From Bacteroidales bacterium (lineage in GTDB: Bacteria; Bacteroidota; Bacteroidia; Bacteroidales; ML635J-15): a stretch of 64,000 bases of DNA. The position numbers were made by a program, and so were the translations under genes. How positions within the stretch are numbered: position 1 is the first letter of the stretch; every line of letters begins with the position of its first letter. Under the pieces are notes generated by a model, which worked only from the letters and a program-made list of their open reading frames with translations, searched no databases and was not told the origin of the DNA. The stretch is from assembly GCA_031275085.1 (NCBI GenBank), contig JAISPG010000041.1, positions 124,001 through 188,000 on the forward strand, given 5' to 3'. Below, piece after piece: positions 43,635 to 53,471 of this stretch.

Positions 43635-44249
43635 TTATTCTATTGGAGTATTTTCTCTATCAAGAACTAATTTTTTGTAGAAATATGCTTCCATACTTAT
43701 AAACATAGGAGAACATGCAATTATTACCAAAAATGATAGTACTCCACCAACTGCAGGTATCAAACCTAAAATAAATGTAACAAGACCTAATCCTATTGCA
43801 ATGATCAGATATGTAAGGAAAATAGATTTCTTATTTCCGTTTGTATATTGATTACTTTTAGTGAGTGCTTCAAGTGGGTTTAAACCTTTATCTATAACCA
43901 GAAAGCTTCCAAGAAGCCACGAAAAACTTATTACGATCCCAGGAATAATAAAGAACAATGTTCCTAAAAATACTCCCTGAAATTTCAATCCCCACAATAA
44001 AAACATTTCCCCCATATATTTGCGGTATTTACCATCAAAAATAAAAGTAGGAGAAACAACTTTACCTTTACTCAATTCTATTGGTAATGTCACCAGTGCA
44101 ATTGTAGTTCCGATATTTATATAAGGAACCCAACATGTTAACACATATAAAACAACTGCTCCTAAAATTGAAGGTAAATTTTTAAGCCCCCATGTAAAAC
44201 TTGTTTTAAGGGCATCAACATAGCTAATTTGTACTTCTCTCATTTCCAT
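43635..44249 (-). CDS. Multi-spanning membrane protein of unknown function
   Basis: The 204-residue protein has about five membrane segments (LGAVVLYVLTCWVPYIN, FQGVFLGTLFFIIPGIVISFSW, IFLTYLIIAIGLGLVTFILGLIPAVGGVL). The pattern RDY-like start, FFIIPGI and a final GLIPAVGGVLSFLVIIACSPMF resembles the broad DUF975/YciC-like membrane family, but I cannot assign it. It stands alone between ligA and the MCE gene with its own terminator. Confidence 0.65.
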   Translation of the reverse strand: MEMREVQISYVDALKTSFTWGLKNLPSILGAVVLYVLTCWVPYINIGTTIALVTLPIELSKGKVVSPTFIFDGKYRKYMGEMFLLWGLKFQGVFLGTLFFIIPGIVISFSWLLGSFLVIDKGLNPLEALTKSNQYTNGNKKSIFLTYLIIAIGLGLVTFILGLIPAVGGVLSFLVIIACSPMFISMEAYFYKKLVLDRENTPIE

Positions 44250-44499
44250 AACATTATATTTTTTTTTATGCCTACTCTATTTAAAGTTTTCGGCTTCCCT
44301 TTTGCATGTAAAACTATAAAATTTATAGATTTAACAAAATTTTTGCAGATATTTTTTATTTATTATTATATTTTTTTTTCATAATTTATAAAAAGCGGTA
44401 CAATAGTCTAATATATAAGCTATTATAACCGACTATATATTTGATTTATATTTAAGATGGTTTCGGAATTAAAACTTAAGTGTAAAATTTTAATTATTA

Positions 44500-45858
44500 T
44501 TAATCTTTAAAAACTGTTAATTCTATTCCCTTTGAATATGGTATCTGTTCACTTCCCATAAATGCAACAGGAAATGCATCCGGAAAATCTTCCTTTAGTA
44601 TTTCTGTAAAATATGAGGTCTGGGATGGATCTTCATGAATAAACATAAAATATTTGTATCTTCCGTTCAGGAATTTTTCAATAACTCCGTCATAATTTTT
44701 AAATTCGGGAGAATCGGAAGATATTGGTTCCGTGGTAGACTTTATTTGTATCACAAAATAAACATACGGAATATTTTCATCGTTTTGTTCTTCGTGTTCA
44801 ATTACTGAAGATGTGTCATTTTTTCTTTTTTGTTTTTCTATCTTTTTCTTATCTTTAGGAGATAACTCACTTTCATCCGTAACATTAATCGTCCTGCCGA
44901 ATCTTATAAGACTGAAATTAACGTATTTCTTAGGATTAAGCCGTACGTCAATCAGCAGTTTATCAAGGCTGCCGACAGCATTTTCGAGTTCTATTGCAAG
45001 TTTTTCATCGTTCAATAATTTACCGATGGTTCCTTCTCCTCTGTTGACTCTATCCATTACTGAATTAAACTTATCCAGGGCTGAATTTATATCCAGAACC
45101 GTTCTGGATATCTGTAAAGCTACTAATGTATCGGAAAAATCAGACAGATTATTCATAATATTACTGATATTTCCTGAATTTTCACGTAACGAAGATGTTA
45201 AGTATTCCACATCGGCAAGTATCCTTGCTATCCTGCCCGCTTCCTCGCTGAGTAAAGTATCCAGATTATAAGTAGCATGCTCGAGATTGGCAACGGTATT
45301 TCTTATACTGGCAAAACTTTTATCAAGATTTTCACGTGTTTCTTCATTAAATATATATGATATTATTTCTATAGCATTAGAAAGTTCTTTCATAAGGTTT
45401 TCTGCCTGATTTTTTATCGGTAACATCTGAAGGCTTACCTGGTCTTTAAGGCTTTGTTCCACTTCTCCCTTCAACACATCTCCGGGCTTATGATATAATG
45501 TGGAATTATCATCAAACAAAAGATCAACTCCCTTGCTTCCCAAAAGATCCATGCTATTTATCCTGGCTATTGTAGATTCAGGCAGTAAAAATTTATTTGT
45601 TATTTCCAGGGTAACTTTAAGTTTGCGTCCTTCCTGAGGAAGGAATTCAATTTCTTTTACCTGCCCAACTTTATAGCCATTTACCATAACAGGACTTGAT
45701 GTATTTAACCCTTCGATCCTGTCATAATATACATAATATTCATAATTTTCATTTAAAAGGGAACTTCCTCTCAGAAAATTGAACCCCCAGTATGCGACAA
45801 ATAAAATTATCAACCCGAAAACACCATATAATATATAAATTTTTTTAGACTTTTGCAT
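44500..45858 (-). CDS. MCE/MlaD family protein with SPOR-like C-terminus
   Basis: The 452-residue protein has one N-terminal membrane helix (YILYGVFGLIILFVAYWGF), then an MCE domain (residues ~40-115; GLNTSSPVMVNGYKVGQV ... LLGSKGVDLLF), then a long coiled coil (residues ~150-310). MCE proteins bind phospholipids for transport between membranes. The C-terminal ~90 residues (YVYFVIQIKSTTEPIS ... NGRYKYFMF) resemble a SPOR-type fold, and the neighbouring amidase ends in a similar one. The gene is 43 nt downstream of the amidase gene. Confidence 0.85.
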   Translation of the reverse strand: MQKSKKIYILYGVFGLIILFVAYWGFNFLRGSSLLNENYEYYVYYDRIEGLNTSSPVMVNGYKVGQVKEIEFLPQEGRKLKVTLEITNKFLLPESTIARINSMDLLGSKGVDLLFDDNSTLYHKPGDVLKGEVEQSLKDQVSLQMLPIKNQAENLMKELSNAIEIISYIFNEETRENLDKSFASIRNTVANLEHATYNLDTLLSEEAGRIARILADVEYLTSSLRENSGNISNIMNNLSDFSDTLVALQISRTVLDINSALDKFNSVMDRVNRGEGTIGKLLNDEKLAIELENAVGSLDKLLIDVRLNPKKYVNFSLIRFGRTINVTDESELSPKDKKKIEKQKRKNDTSSVIEHEEQNDENIPYVYFVIQIKSTTEPISSDSPEFKNYDGVIEKFLNGRYKYFMFIHEDPSQTSYFTEILKEDFPDAFPVAFMGSEQIPYSKGIELTVFKD

Positions 45859-45901
45859 TATTTGAGTAATTCTTTTTTAGGCATTTTGTTTAGTTACTTT
45901 A

Positions 45902-47119
45902 CTAAATTCGTTCTCCATTCTTAAATTTGACTATAAAGCAGTCTTTAAAATCCTTCTTAGCCTGCTCAAACAACTTTATAATTTTATTATAGTCAGTATC
46001 TTCTCCTATAGTATATTTATATATACCATCCTGCAAATATACACTAACATTTTGATAAGATTTAAAATTTTCAGGAATTAATTCGATTTTTTCAGGTGAT
46101 GTTTTTATTTGTATTTTATATACAATCTGGTCGGGAGAATATATTTTGCTACTTTCTGCGCCATTATTTTTTTCGATATTTTCTTCTGTTTTTTCTCCGT
46201 CGGATACATCTGATGTTATTTTTTCTTTATTTCCCGAAGTTGCTTCCACTTTGTTATCAGAATTTTTTGAATTGTTTTCCGTATTTTTATTTTCTGCATG
46301 TACAGGTTTTATTTTAACATCATAATTTTCTCCATCATAATAGGATTTATATGCAACAAAAGAGTCAAATAAAGATATTGCCAACTCTTCCTGCCCTTTG
46401 GCAGAATTAAGATATTTTTCTTCTTCGGCATTACTTATAAATCCAAGTTCAACCAGCACACTCGGCATTGTAGTTTTCCACAAAACCAGAAAACCGGCCT
46501 GTTTAACTCCTCTGTCAAAACGTTTAAGTTTTTCCGTAAAATTCTCTTGTGTTAGCTGAGCAAAAAACAAACTTTGAGTAAGGTTAGCATTTTGATACAA
46601 ACTAAAAATTATGTGATTTTCAGGATCATTAGGATCAAATCCGTCATAATTAGCCTGATAATTCTCTTCTGTCAAAATAGCTGAGTTTTCAAGCTTGGCA
46701 ACCTGTAAATTAGCAGCATTTTTTGATGTTCCCATTACAAAAGTTTCAGTGCCGTAAGGAGTTCCTGTTTTAAATGAATTTACATGTATTGATATGAACA
46801 GGTCTGCATGGTTCTTATTTGCAATCTCAGCTCTTTTGTACAATTCCACATGTCTGTCATCCGTACGGGTATAAACGACGTTAACATCTTTAAAATTTTC
46901 TTTAATATAATCGCCTAACTTTAAAGATACTTTCAATACAATATCTTTTTCTCTGGAAGTTTTCCCGACAGCTCCCGGATCGCTGCCTCCATGCCCGGGA
47001 TCAATAACTACTGTCTTTAGTTTTTGAATATTTTTTATCTGCCCGTATAATAATTTATTTTCACCGGAAGCCGCTATTATACTTAAAACTAAAATAATAT
47101 GAAATATTTTTTGTTTCAT
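45902..47119 (-). CDS. N-acetylmuramoyl-L-alanine amidase (Amidase_3) with SPOR-like C-terminus
   Basis: I place the start at the ATG at 47119 (MKQKIFHIILVL), which gives a signal peptide; upstream codons would cross the divergent promoter. The zinc amidase cleaves the Ala-muramic acid bond of peptidoglycan. Motifs: VVIDPGHGGSDPGA (His), SREKDIVLKVSL (Glu), LFISIHVNS (His), VLVELGFISN (Glu). A charged linker leads to a SPOR-like C-terminal domain (VYKIQIKTSPEKI ... DGIYKYTIG). The amidase-then-MCE order, divergent from lptD, is a familiar arrangement in Bacteroidota. Confidence 0.92.
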   Translation of the reverse strand: MKQKIFHIILVLSIIAASGENKLLYGQIKNIQKLKTVVIDPGHGGSDPGAVGKTSREKDIVLKVSLKLGDYIKENFKDVNVVYTRTDDRHVELYKRAEIANKNHADLFISIHVNSFKTGTPYGTETFVMGTSKNAANLQVAKLENSAILTEENYQANYDGFDPNDPENHIIFSLYQNANLTQSLFFAQLTQENFTEKLKRFDRGVKQAGFLVLWKTTMPSVLVELGFISNAEEEKYLNSAKGQEELAISLFDSFVAYKSYYDGENYDVKIKPVHAENKNTENNSKNSDNKVEATSGNKEKITSDVSDGEKTEENIEKNNGAESSKIYSPDQIVYKIQIKTSPEKIELIPENFKSYQNVSVYLQDGIYKYTIGEDTDYNKIIKLFEQAKKDFKDCFIVKFKNGERI

Positions 47120-47216
47120 AAACATAGTTGTTTTATACCAAACTAATGAATTTTTCATTAGTTTTGGGCAAATTTTTAATTTGTACAAAAGTATTATTTT
47201 CATATCGTTAAAAAAA

Positions 47217-50027
47217 ATGTTTAAGCCATTATTATTTAGCATAATAGTAGGTCTGATATTCTTTTTTTATTCATGTAATCCTTCTGTCAAAACCCGTTCC
47301 ACAATTCCTAATATTGATAAAAATAATGAATTTTATTCTGATCAGGCAATTATTGATACATTAAAAAACAATTTAATCGAAACCAAAGATAGTATTTTTC
47401 CGGAAAAAAATATTGTAACAATAAATGCTACTGTTACAACACAAGATTCTGTTGTTGATGAATATGATTATGCCAGGCTTTATAATTACGAAATATTTGA
47501 CACGATAGAAATATCATCTCAAATGTATGAAGACAGCATTCCTGTTGTTGATACAATAGGTGATCTTCCTGCAAAGAAAAAATCAGGTATGGAATTCGAT
47601 TATCCGGTATATTATACTTCGGATGATAAAGGTTTTTTGGATTTTGCAAACCAGAAAGCGTATTTATATGGAAATGCTGTTGTAAAATATGAAAATATTA
47701 CATTAACATCCGATTACATGGAGATGGATTTTGAAAAAAATGAAGTCTTTTCCCATGGAATTACCGACAGTCTTGGAAAGGTAACGGGGAAACCTGTTTT
47801 TGAAGAAGGCAGCGAAACTTTCCAGGCTGATACTATAAGGTATAATTTCAAATCCAAAAGAGGAATCGTAAAAAATGTCACAACCGAGTTTGAAGGCAGT
47901 TACCTACACGGTGGTAAAACAAAATTACATGAGAACAGGCATGTTCACATGATAGACGGGAAATTTACAACCTGTGATGATATAGACCATCCGCATTTTT
48001 ATTTTAAAATTACAAAAGCAAAAGTAATACCTGATGATAAAATAATTTCGGGGCCTGCATATTTAGTTCTTGAAGATGTACCCACACCACTGGGAATACC
48101 TTTCGCTTTTTTTCCAAATACTAAAGGCGGCTCTTCAGGTATCTTAATTCCTTCTTTCGGAGATGACCCCAGCAGAGGTTTTTTTCTTCAGGATGCCGGC
48201 TATTACTGGCTGATCAATGATTATGTGGATCTTACTTTCTTAGGAAGTATTTTCACAAAAGGAAGCTGGAGTGCAGGATTAAAAAGTAATTATAAAGTAC
48301 GTTATAAGTTTGACGGATTCTTAGCCTTTAACTATTCAGAAAATGTTTTTGGTTATAAGGGATTATCCAACTACAGAAAAGAACAAATGTATTCTTTTAT
48401 CTGGAAATTCAATCAGGATCAGAAAGCACGCCCTAATTCACGTTTTTCTGCCGACGTGAACATGAGTAGTGCAAATTATGATAAAAATAATTCTACGAAT
48501 ATTAATAACATCTTAACAACAAATAAACAGTCCAGTATTTCATATACCAAACAATTTGCCAACTCTCCGTTCAACTTGTCTGCAAACATAGGACATTACC
48601 AGAATAACCAGACAAAAGAAGTAAGTCTGACACTGCCAAACCTGAATTTTTCTATGAGTACTATCTATCCGCTGAAACGTAAAACAAAAACAGGAGAAAC
48701 AAGATGGTATGAAAAAATAGGAATGGCATACACCATGAGATTGGAAAATACTATAAAAACAACCGATTCGACTTTATTTGATATTGGTTTTAATGATATG
48801 AACAATGGGATCAGCCATAGTATTCCGATAAAAACATCTTTCAGCTTTTTAAAATATACCACTTTATCTCCAAGTTTTACATATAATGAAAGATGGTACC
48901 TGAAAACCATGGAAAAATACTGGCAGGAAGATCCGACCGATGCAACAGGATATTCCGGAAAAGTAATACAGAATTATGTTCCCGGCTTTGCCAGGGAATG
49001 GGATTACAATGCATCTCTCGACTGGACAACAACACTCTACGGAACATTTAATTTTAAAGGGAACGGAAAAGTAAAAGCATTGAGACATATGCTGACTCCT
49101 TCGGTCAGATTCAGTTTCCATCCTGATTTCGAAAAAGAAAGATATAAGTTCTACGATCAGTATTATAACGTAAAGTATTATCCCGAGCTTAATCAATATG
49201 ATACCACATATAATTATTATTCGAGATTTGAAGGATTACCATTTTCGCGTACTCCAAGAGGTGGTTCCGGTACGGTAAACTTCTCTCTTGCAAATAATCT
49301 GGAAATGAAATTAAGAAATAAAAATGATACTGCAACAACCGATCAGAAAGTCAAAATCCTGGAAAGTTTTAACATAACAACCAGCTACAATATATTTGCA
49401 GATAGTCTAAACTGGGCTCCGTTAAATGTTACGGGAAGAACAAAAATATCATTTATAAATCTTGATTTTGGAGCTATTTTTAATCCATATGCCTATGTTA
49501 TAAATGAAAACGGGAACCATATAACAGTAAATGAATTTTTATATAAAATTGATACTGCAAGATGGAGGGTTGCAAGGCTAACATCTGCAAATATTTCAGT
49601 AAGTCTGTCATTAAATAAGAATGCTTCGCCAAGTAAAGTCCAATATGATCCATACCAATCTTTATATGGTTATCCGTACGAATATGCAGATTTCAGTATT
49701 CCATGGAACATAAGTATACGTTATAGCCTGATATATTCTAAAACCAGCATAAATCCTGCTATTACACAAACGGTAAATGTATCCGGAAGTTTTAACCTCA
49801 CAGAAAAATGGAAAATTGATATTAATACGGGTTATGATATAAAGATGAAGAAAATAACCACAAGCTCCATAAATATATACCGGGATCTGCATTGTTGGGA
49901 AGCAAGTCTGCATGTAGTCCCCTTCGGTAATTACAGATCGTATAAATTCCAGATCAATGTAAAATCTGCTATGCTTCAGGATCTGAAGTTAAAGAAAGAA
50001 AGAAGTATATATAATAATACGTATTAA
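47217..50027 (+). CDS. lptD: LPS-assembly outer membrane protein LptD-like
   Basis: The start is set at the ATG at 47217 (MFKPLLFSIIVG...FFYSC), giving a signal peptide with a possible lipobox Cys; the product is about 936 residues. The OstA/LptA-like periplasmic jellyroll is at residues ~140-260 (KAYLYGNAVVKYENITLTSDYMEMD; FKSKRGIVKNVTTEFEGSYLHG). The LptD barrel follows (PTPLGIPFAFFPNTKGGSSGILIPSFGDD; RGFFLQDAGYYW). It inserts lipopolysaccharide in the outer leaflet. It is transcribed divergently from the amidase gene. Confidence 0.92.
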   Translation: MFKPLLFSIIVGLIFFFYSCNPSVKTRSTIPNIDKNNEFYSDQAIIDTLKNNLIETKDSIFPEKNIVTINATVTTQDSVVDEYDYARLYNYEIFDTIEISSQMYEDSIPVVDTIGDLPAKKKSGMEFDYPVYYTSDDKGFLDFANQKAYLYGNAVVKYENITLTSDYMEMDFEKNEVFSHGITDSLGKVTGKPVFEEGSETFQADTIRYNFKSKRGIVKNVTTEFEGSYLHGGKTKLHENRHVHMIDGKFTTCDDIDHPHFYFKITKAKVIPDDKIISGPAYLVLEDVPTPLGIPFAFFPNTKGGSSGILIPSFGDDPSRGFFLQDAGYYWLINDYVDLTFLGSIFTKGSWSAGLKSNYKVRYKFDGFLAFNYSENVFGYKGLSNYRKEQMYSFIWKFNQDQKARPNSRFSADVNMSSANYDKNNSTNINNILTTNKQSSISYTKQFANSPFNLSANIGHYQNNQTKEVSLTLPNLNFSMSTIYPLKRKTKTGETRWYEKIGMAYTMRLENTIKTTDSTLFDIGFNDMNNGISHSIPIKTSFSFLKYTTLSPSFTYNERWYLKTMEKYWQEDPTDATGYSGKVIQNYVPGFAREWDYNASLDWTTTLYGTFNFKGNGKVKALRHMLTPSVRFSFHPDFEKERYKFYDQYYNVKYYPELNQYDTTYNYYSRFEGLPFSRTPRGGSGTVNFSLANNLEMKLRNKNDTATTDQKVKILESFNITTSYNIFADSLNWAPLNVTGRTKISFINLDFGAIFNPYAYVINENGNHITVNEFLYKIDTARWRVARLTSANISVSLSLNKNASPSKVQYDPYQSLYGYPYEYADFSIPWNISIRYSLIYSKTSINPAITQTVNVSGSFNLTEKWKIDINTGYDIKMKKITTSSINIYRDLHCWEASLHVVPFGNYRSYKFQINVKSAMLQDLKLKKERSIYNNTY

Positions 50028-50123
50028 TTAAGAATGAAGAATTAAAAATTAAGAATTTGAAGAGCAGTGGTTACTAAGTGTAGTCTACTGAATACCGATT
50101 GGTGAGCGGCGACTGGTGAGCGT

Positions 50124-50169
50124 AGTCGAACCAAGTCGAAGTAAGTCGAACCAAGCCGAAGTAAGCCGG
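50124..50169. repeat. Degenerate 10-bp direct repeats
   Basis: Units AGTCGAACCA / AGTCGAAGTA alternate over about 4.5 copies in the gap between convergent lptD and rarA. There is no neighbouring replication gene, so it is not likely an iteron origin. Confidence 0.5.
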
Positions 50170-50256
50170 ATATAAAAATCAGAAATCAGACAATTTCACT
50201 AAAAAATAAATGTTTTTAGATATTATTTTTATCATAATTTAACTATAATACAATTT

Positions 50257-51528
50257 TTATTTTTTACTTTTTATATAATCGGTGTATTTTTTTATACTTT
50301 CTTCTTTTGCATTTTTGCCGGCTTCATAAAAAACTATTCCGTCAATTTTATCGGGCAGGTATTGTTGTTCAACATAGTTATTATCAAAAGAATGGGCATA
50401 TTTATAATCTTTGCCATAATTAAGATTTTTCATCAGTTTCGTCGGAGCATTTCTTAAATGAAGCGGAACTGGTAAATTACCTGTTTCTCTAACCATAGCA
50501 AGAGCTTTGTCTATTGCCATGTAAGCGGAATTACTTTTGGGACTTGTTGCAAGGTAAATTGTACACTCCGAAAGTATTATACGTGCTTCAGGCATGCCTA
50601 TTTTACTTACTGCTTCAAAACAGGTATTCGCAAATAATAATGCATTCGGGTTTGCTAATCCTATATCTTCGGCAGATAAAATAACTAATCTGCGTGCAAT
50701 AAACTTAATATCCTCTCCTCCTTCCAGCATTCTTGCCAGCCAATATACGGCGGCATCTGCATCTGATCCTCTTACCGATTTTATAAAAGCAGAGATAACA
50801 TCATAATGTTGTTCTCCTGATTTGTCATACAGAGCTATATTTTCCTGTAATTTGTCGACAACATTTTTGTTATTTATTATAATTTCACCGTCTGTTGCCG
50901 AATTAGTAACCAATTCGAGCAGATTGTACAGCTTGCGGGCATCTCCTCCTGAAAATCTGTAAAGAGCATCTCTTTCTTCAATTATTATCTTTAGTTTTTT
51001 TAATTCTTCATCTTCATTTATTGCCCTGTCGATAAGTTTGTCAAGATCTCTTTCTTCCAGATGCTTTAACACATAAACCTGTGTTCTTGATAATAGCGGT
51101 GATATTACTTCGAAGGATGGATTTTCGGTAGTAGCTCCTATCAAAACCAGAGTTCCGTCTTCCACTGCGCCTAATAGCGAATCCTGCTGCGATTTATTAA
51201 AACGATGGATTTCATCAATGAACAATATCGGATTCGCTTTTGAGAACAGATTATTTTTACGTGCTTTGTCAATTATTTCCCTTACATCCTTAACGCCGCT
51301 ATTTATAGCACTTAAAGTAAAAAAATTCCTGTCGGTCATTTTGGAAATAACATTTACAAGAGTTGTTTTTCCTACTCCCGGAGGTCCCCATAATATCATA
51401 GAAGGAACCTTGCCCGATTCTATTATTTTTCTTAAAGGTGCATTTTCTCCAACCAAGTGTTCCTGTCCTACATATTCATCAAAATTTTGCGGACGTAATC
51501 TCTCTGCCAGTGGTTTCAAAATAGCCAT
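50257..51528 (-). CDS. rarA: Replication-associated recombination protein A (MgsA/RarA)
   Basis: The start is the ATG at 51528 (MAILKPLAERLRP); the upstream frame is not needed. The product is a 423-residue AAA+ ATPase acting at stalled replication forks. Walker A WGPPGVGKTTL, Walker B ILFIDEIHRFNKSQQD, sensor-1 GATTENPSFEV, and the MgsA C-terminal segment (KSVRGSDADAAVYWLARML ... ARRLVILSAEDIGLANP) are all present. The length is normal. Confidence 0.95.
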   Translation of the reverse strand: MAILKPLAERLRPQNFDEYVGQEHLVGENAPLRKIIESGKVPSMILWGPPGVGKTTLVNVISKMTDRNFFTLSAINSGVKDVREIIDKARKNNLFSKANPILFIDEIHRFNKSQQDSLLGAVEDGTLVLIGATTENPSFEVISPLLSRTQVYVLKHLEERDLDKLIDRAINEDEELKKLKIIIEERDALYRFSGGDARKLYNLLELVTNSATDGEIIINNKNVVDKLQENIALYDKSGEQHYDVISAFIKSVRGSDADAAVYWLARMLEGGEDIKFIARRLVILSAEDIGLANPNALLFANTCFEAVSKIGMPEARIILSECTIYLATSPKSNSAYMAIDKALAMVRETGNLPVPLHLRNAPTKLMKNLNYGKDYKYAHSFDNNYVEQQYLPDKIDGIVFYEAGKNAKEESIKKYTDYIKSKK

Positions 51529-51595
51529 GAAATAATTTTTTGAAATGTAAAGATACAGGATTATCAATCAATCTGCAAGCCAAAACCCGAAACTG

Positions 51596-52414
51596 TCAAA
51601 AATTAAAATTATCAGGGTCGGGACCTGTCCTCTTACCCCGGTCAAGTCCTGTAATTATTTTCATTTCCTCTTCGGTTAATTCAAAGTCAAAAATCTGAAA
51701 GTTTTCCCTGATCCTATCCTGGTGTTCTGATTTGGGGATAGTAACAACTCCCATCTGGATATCCCAACGCAGTACGATTTGAGCAATTGACCGTTCATGT
51801 TTTTTTGCAATTTTCTTTAAACTTTCAATTTCCATAATTTCTCCTCTCATCAACGGACTCCATGCCTCGTACTGAATATGATGTTTTTTACAAAAATTCA
51901 GTAATTCCGGTTGAACAAGATACGGATGGAATTCAAGCTGGTCAACCATGGGAAGAATTTCTATATTTGCCATAAAGTCTTCCAAATGGTGCTGTAAAAA
52001 GTTAGAAACACCAATAGCTTTTATTGCTCCTTCACTATAGAGTTTTTCCATAGCTTTCCACGACTCAATACTTTTCATCCCTTTGGGCCAATGTATAAGA
52101 TAGAGGTCCAGATAATCAGTATCCAGCTTTTTTAATGATTTTTCGAAAGCTTTCAAAGTAGATTCATACCCCTGATCGCTATTCCAAAGTTTACTCGTTA
52201 GAAATATCTCATCCCGGGTTATACCACTTTCTTTAATCCCCATAGCAATATATTGCTCATTATTATATGCAGCAGCAGTATCAATATGCCTATAACCGAT
52301 TTGCAAAGCATACTTTACCGAATTTATTGCTGATTTTTCATTTTCAATCTGCCATGTCCCGAAACCTAACATTGGGATTTCAGTTCCATTTACCAATTTT
52401 GTATATTTATTCAT
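51596..52414 (-). CDS. Aldo/keto reductase
   Basis: The 272-residue NADPH-dependent oxidoreductase has the standard motifs: GYRHIDTAAAYNNEQ (Asp and Tyr), FLTSKLWN (Lys), LDLYLIHWPKG (His) and the late cofactor segment VVTIPKSEHQDRIRENFQIF. The catalytic tetrad Asp-Tyr-Lys-His is complete. It resembles the small YvgN/YtbE-like group that reduces methylglyoxal and other aldehydes. The length is typical. Confidence 0.93.
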   Translation of the reverse strand: MNKYTKLVNGTEIPMLGFGTWQIENEKSAINSVKYALQIGYRHIDTAAAYNNEQYIAMGIKESGITRDEIFLTSKLWNSDQGYESTLKAFEKSLKKLDTDYLDLYLIHWPKGMKSIESWKAMEKLYSEGAIKAIGVSNFLQHHLEDFMANIEILPMVDQLEFHPYLVQPELLNFCKKHHIQYEAWSPLMRGEIMEIESLKKIAKKHERSIAQIVLRWDIQMGVVTIPKSEHQDRIRENFQIFDFELTEEEMKIITGLDRGKRTGPDPDNFNF

Positions 52415-52522
52415 TGTTGTTTATAGTACCTAGTGTTAAGTTCCTAGTACCCAGTTTTTAGTGTTTTGCTGTTAATTTTTAATTATTAATTTTTAATTAT
52501 TAATTTATAATTCTTAATTATT

Positions 52523-53395
52523 CTAAACTGCCAGTCTGTCCAAAATAATTTTCACAAGTTTTTCCATAGCAAATTTATAATCTGTGTCAAATTCTTTTGC
52601 ATATCTATTAGCAATAATTACACACACTGTAACGGCATTATGACCTAACAAAGCCGAAAGTCCAGCCAGTGCAGAACTTTCCATTTCATAATTTGTTATT
52701 CGTTTTTCGCCATAACGGAACGATCTGATCTTTTCATTAATGTTCCTGTCCTGTATGTTAAGCCTGAGCTCTCTTCCCTGAGGTCCATAAAATCCCGGTG
52801 CAGAAATAGTTAATCCTTTTTTCATATCCTTTCCTAAGCGTTCCAACAATTCCCCGGATGAGTTGACAAAATAAGGAGTAGCAATTTTAGGATTCCAATC
52901 CATATATTTTATGAATTCCTTTTCAATACCAAGATCCGACACTTTATCACGACCTTCATAAAAGTTAAGCAATCCGTCAAATCCTATCGACATCTCAGAC
53001 ATAAGAAAAGATCCGATAGCAAGATCTTCCTGCAAACCACCACAAGTACCTATACGTATAAGGTTAAGTCTTTTTTTATCACTCTTAATTGTTCTTGTTT
53101 TGAGGTCTATATTTACCAACGCATCAAGTTCATTAACAACAATATCTATATTATCGGTTCCGATACCTGTTGCTATTACAGAAATTCGTTTACCTTTATA
53201 TAAACCTGTATGAGTAATAAATTCTCTGTTTTGTACTTTATGTTCTACTTTCTCAAAATGAGCCGAAATCGTTGTTACACGTCCGGGATCGCCTACCAAA
53301 ATAACATTGTCGGCAATTTGTTCGGGCATCAGATGCAAATGGAAAATACTACCATCGGCATTAATGATTAATTCAGAATCTGGTATTTGTTTCAT
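52523..53395 (-). CDS. Nucleoside phosphorylase (uridine phosphorylase-like)
   Basis: The 290-residue enzyme cleaves nucleosides with phosphate. Family motifs: phosphate-binding VILVGDPGRVTTI, VIATGIGTDNIDIVVNEL, LIRIGTCGGLQEDLAIGS and the nucleoside-site NYEMESSALAGLSALLG (Glu-Met-Glu). These place it in the PNP/UDP superfamily, closest to the uridine phosphorylase side. The exact base specificity cannot be read by eye. It is divergent from the usp gene at 53472. Confidence 0.9.
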   Translation of the reverse strand: MKQIPDSELIINADGSIFHLHLMPEQIADNVILVGDPGRVTTISAHFEKVEHKVQNREFITHTGLYKGKRISVIATGIGTDNIDIVVNELDALVNIDLKTRTIKSDKKRLNLIRIGTCGGLQEDLAIGSFLMSEMSIGFDGLLNFYEGRDKVSDLGIEKEFIKYMDWNPKIATPYFVNSSGELLERLGKDMKKGLTISAPGFYGPQGRELRLNIQDRNINEKIRSFRYGEKRITNYEMESSALAGLSALLGHNAVTVCVIIANRYAKEFDTDYKFAMEKLVKIILDRLAV

Positions 53396-53471
53396 AATTA
53401 AAAAAATATATTACATTTGTAACGTTTTATTAAGATAAAAGTTTTAAATTTAGGGATATTTTTTCATTTTT

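Noticed and set aside
44813-45271. Long plus-strand ORF inside the MCE gene
   Set aside because: It is antisense to a well-supported protein family; composition and lack of domains mark it as a shadow. The same applies to 3500-3979 and 62054-62449.
50124-50169. Iteron-type replication origin
   Set aside because: Only about 4.5 degenerate decamers, with no replication initiator gene nearby.
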